Source: Thiotrichales bacterium (GTDB taxonomy: Bacteria; Pseudomonadota; Gammaproteobacteria; HK1). Taken from it: DNA of 64,000 bases. The notes below the pieces were generated by a model, which did not search any database, had not been told where the DNA came from, and saw only the letters and a program-made list of their open reading frames with translations. Each line of letters begins with the position of its first letter. The stretch's first letter is position 1. The stretch spans positions 21,674 to 85,673 of the forward strand of contig JAPOSC010000056.1 in assembly GCA_026709935.1 (NCBI GenBank), read 5' to 3'. This document shows, piece after piece, positions 62,989-64,000 of the stretch. The position numbers were made by a program, and so were the translations under genes.

Positions 62989-64000
62989 CTACAGTCCGAG
63001 GCCGCGTTCCGGCCATTGGGGTTCTCTGGGGTCCGTTCCGTTCCTCTCCCAACTGACCGTGCCGAACGCCAGTCCATCCGTAGCCCCCGCTGCTGAGAGA
63101 GTCGCGCCTGTATCTGGATCAGAAAGATCCGACCCTCCTAAATAGATATTCCCCTTAAGGGAAGAGGAAGGATTTTCACGATCTCGGAAATTATCGATCT
63201 CCCCGTCGAGTTGGTTATTATCGAAATCCGCCCTCAACGTCGCATCAGCAGCGAAGATTCCGGTTTCCACAATGCCACCAACTCTTGTCTTGTCGATAGC
63301 ATATTGCCCAATGGCGCCGCCCGTGAATGTCGCTCCACCAGTGAGCCGCCCGTAATTTGCTAAGTCTGAACCTGTTTCAGCGCCGCCGCCACGAATCCAC
63401 TTGAAGTCTGGAGTTCCTGACGCTTCCTTCGGGGACCGTTCCCATATCCCGAAGTAGAGATATGTCTCATCCCGATCGCGCTGGTGGGGAGCTGTGTAAC
63501 TGTTAGGCGTGAATACCCAATTTGTTGCAGCGGCAAAATCCGGTCTTCCATTCTTGAACGTTACGTCATCATCAATGCCATCGTCATCGTCATTGACAGT
63601 GCCACCGCAGGAGTCGCAAACGAATTTACCGCTAGTCCCTCCTAGAGAGCCACTTATCGTAAGTTCGTCGAACTGGTGACCTATTGTTGAGGGGGTTCCT
63701 GGGTCGTCAACTTGAGTGTCTGGATTAGGTTGCGCGGAGCTACCCCTAGCGATTTCTTCGAGTGCGGTAGTCATTCTTACAGGACTTGAACCAAGCACTT
63801 TCCAGAATGGTCTAGTATTCGGGCTTCCGAGGTTTGTGTAGAGATAGAGCGAGTCATTGAAATCGCCTACGTCTCTACTAAAAGAACTACCGCTCCAGCC
63901 AGAGATACTTGGCGGCGCGGCTCCCCGATCGTAGAAATCATCAGGCTCGACCTTCCGAGTCCCGCCTCGCATGTGCTCTACTGTGACTCCTGTTACCTCT
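62989..64000 (-). CDS. TbpB-like surface protein, C-terminal part, cut by the window edge
   Basis: The frame is open to the right edge, so the start lies outside; 337 residues are visible. The C-terminal part has the eight-strand barrel pattern of transferrin-binding-protein-B-like domains: LTGGATFTGGAIGQYAI, TRVGGIVETGIFAADATLRA then DFDNNQLDGEIDNF and SLKGNIYLGGSDLSD. Upstream residues (ETYLYFGIWERSP) also fit. These are usually outer-membrane lipoproteins exported by Slam-like systems. The end WERNGTDPREPQWP looks shortened compared with the usual last strands. G+C is about half here, well below the rest of the window, suggesting transfer. Confidence 0.7.
   Translation of the reverse strand, partial: EVTGVTVEHMRGGTRKVEPDDFYDRGAAPPSISGWSGSSFSRDVGDFNDSLYLYTNLGSPNTRPFWKVLGSSPVRMTTALEEIARGSSAQPNPDTQVDDPGTPSTIGHQFDELTISGSLGGTSGKFVCDSCGGTVNDDDDGIDDDVTFKNGRPDFAAATNWVFTPNSYTAPHQRDRDETYLYFGIWERSPKEASGTPDFKWIRGGGAETGSDLANYGRLTGGATFTGGAIGQYAIDKTRVGGIVETGIFAADATLRADFDNNQLDGEIDNFRDRENPSSSLKGNIYLGGSDLSDPDTGATLSAAGATDGLAFGTVSWERNGTDPREPQWPERGLGL

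Noticed and set aside
1..64000. tRNA, rRNA or CRISPR loci
   Set aside because: No cloverleaf with a T-loop GGTTCGAATCC pattern, no rRNA stretches and no spacer-repeat array were found on reading.

Overview
The window is high-GC DNA (mostly about two thirds G+C by eye) from a gammaproteobacterium. The best pointer is the minus-strand run gyrA-pheA-tyrA-aroA-cmk-rpsA-ihfB-lapB (12.9-22.9 kb), a gammaproteobacterial supercluster. AceE-type pyruvate dehydrogenase with a lipoyl-bearing E3, an E. coli-type two-domain ArgA, RNase T and UbiG fit the same group. The species cannot be named from the sequence; a free-living, uncultured or marine-type lineage with many polyamine/amine genes is an inference.

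Layout. 0-3.6 kb: the tail of a cut gene, a small membrane protein with a probable frameshift, a glutamine cyclotransferase and ilvD. 3.6-12.7 kb: a complete PotABCD-type ABC importer (minus strand), a GT1-type glycosyltransferase, and divergently a glutamine-synthetase-like ligase followed by argA. 12.9-22.9 kb: the aromatic/translation/gyrase supercluster, in which pheA has lost most of its prephenate dehydratase domain and lapA, serC and hisC are missing from their usual places. 23.2-29.1 kb: methylthioadenosine salvage (mtnA, mtaD, divergent), then ubiG, gph, a squalene-synthase-like protein and an SDR. 29.4-36.1 kb: an accessory catabolic block (Asp/Glu/hydantoin racemase, RelE-type toxin-antitoxin pair, enolase-superfamily dehydratase, M19-like protein, GMC oxidoreductase, Gfo/Idh/MocA oxidoreductase). 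36.4-43.2 kb: a GH63-like glycoside hydrolase and a second polyamine-type ABC importer. 43.6-48.3 kb: DUF1499 protein, xseA, lipA, rnt, pyrC. 48.5-54.9 kb: aceE-aceF-lpdA. 55-59.8 kb: two alpha/beta hydrolases, a DUF1640-like coiled-coil protein preceded by a 25-bp tandem repeat array, a quinone oxidoreductase-like MDR and an EamA transporter. 60-64 kb: a lower-GC island with an AbiE-type toxin-antitoxin pair, a broken duplicate of the EamA gene on its far side, and a cut TbpB-like surface protein.

The most unusual content is non-coding. A dispersed palindromic repeat bounded by CCGGAAATTTCAC and its complement is present as two full 158-bp copies in opposite orientation and as two short (51-57 bp) forms. 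One short form sits in frame inside an alpha/beta hydrolase gene, recalling Rickettsia palindromic elements. Other notable items are the degenerate PheA, the AbiEii toxin with WYL-like and zinc-finger-like C-terminal parts, and the truncated EamA duplicate beyond the AbiE module.
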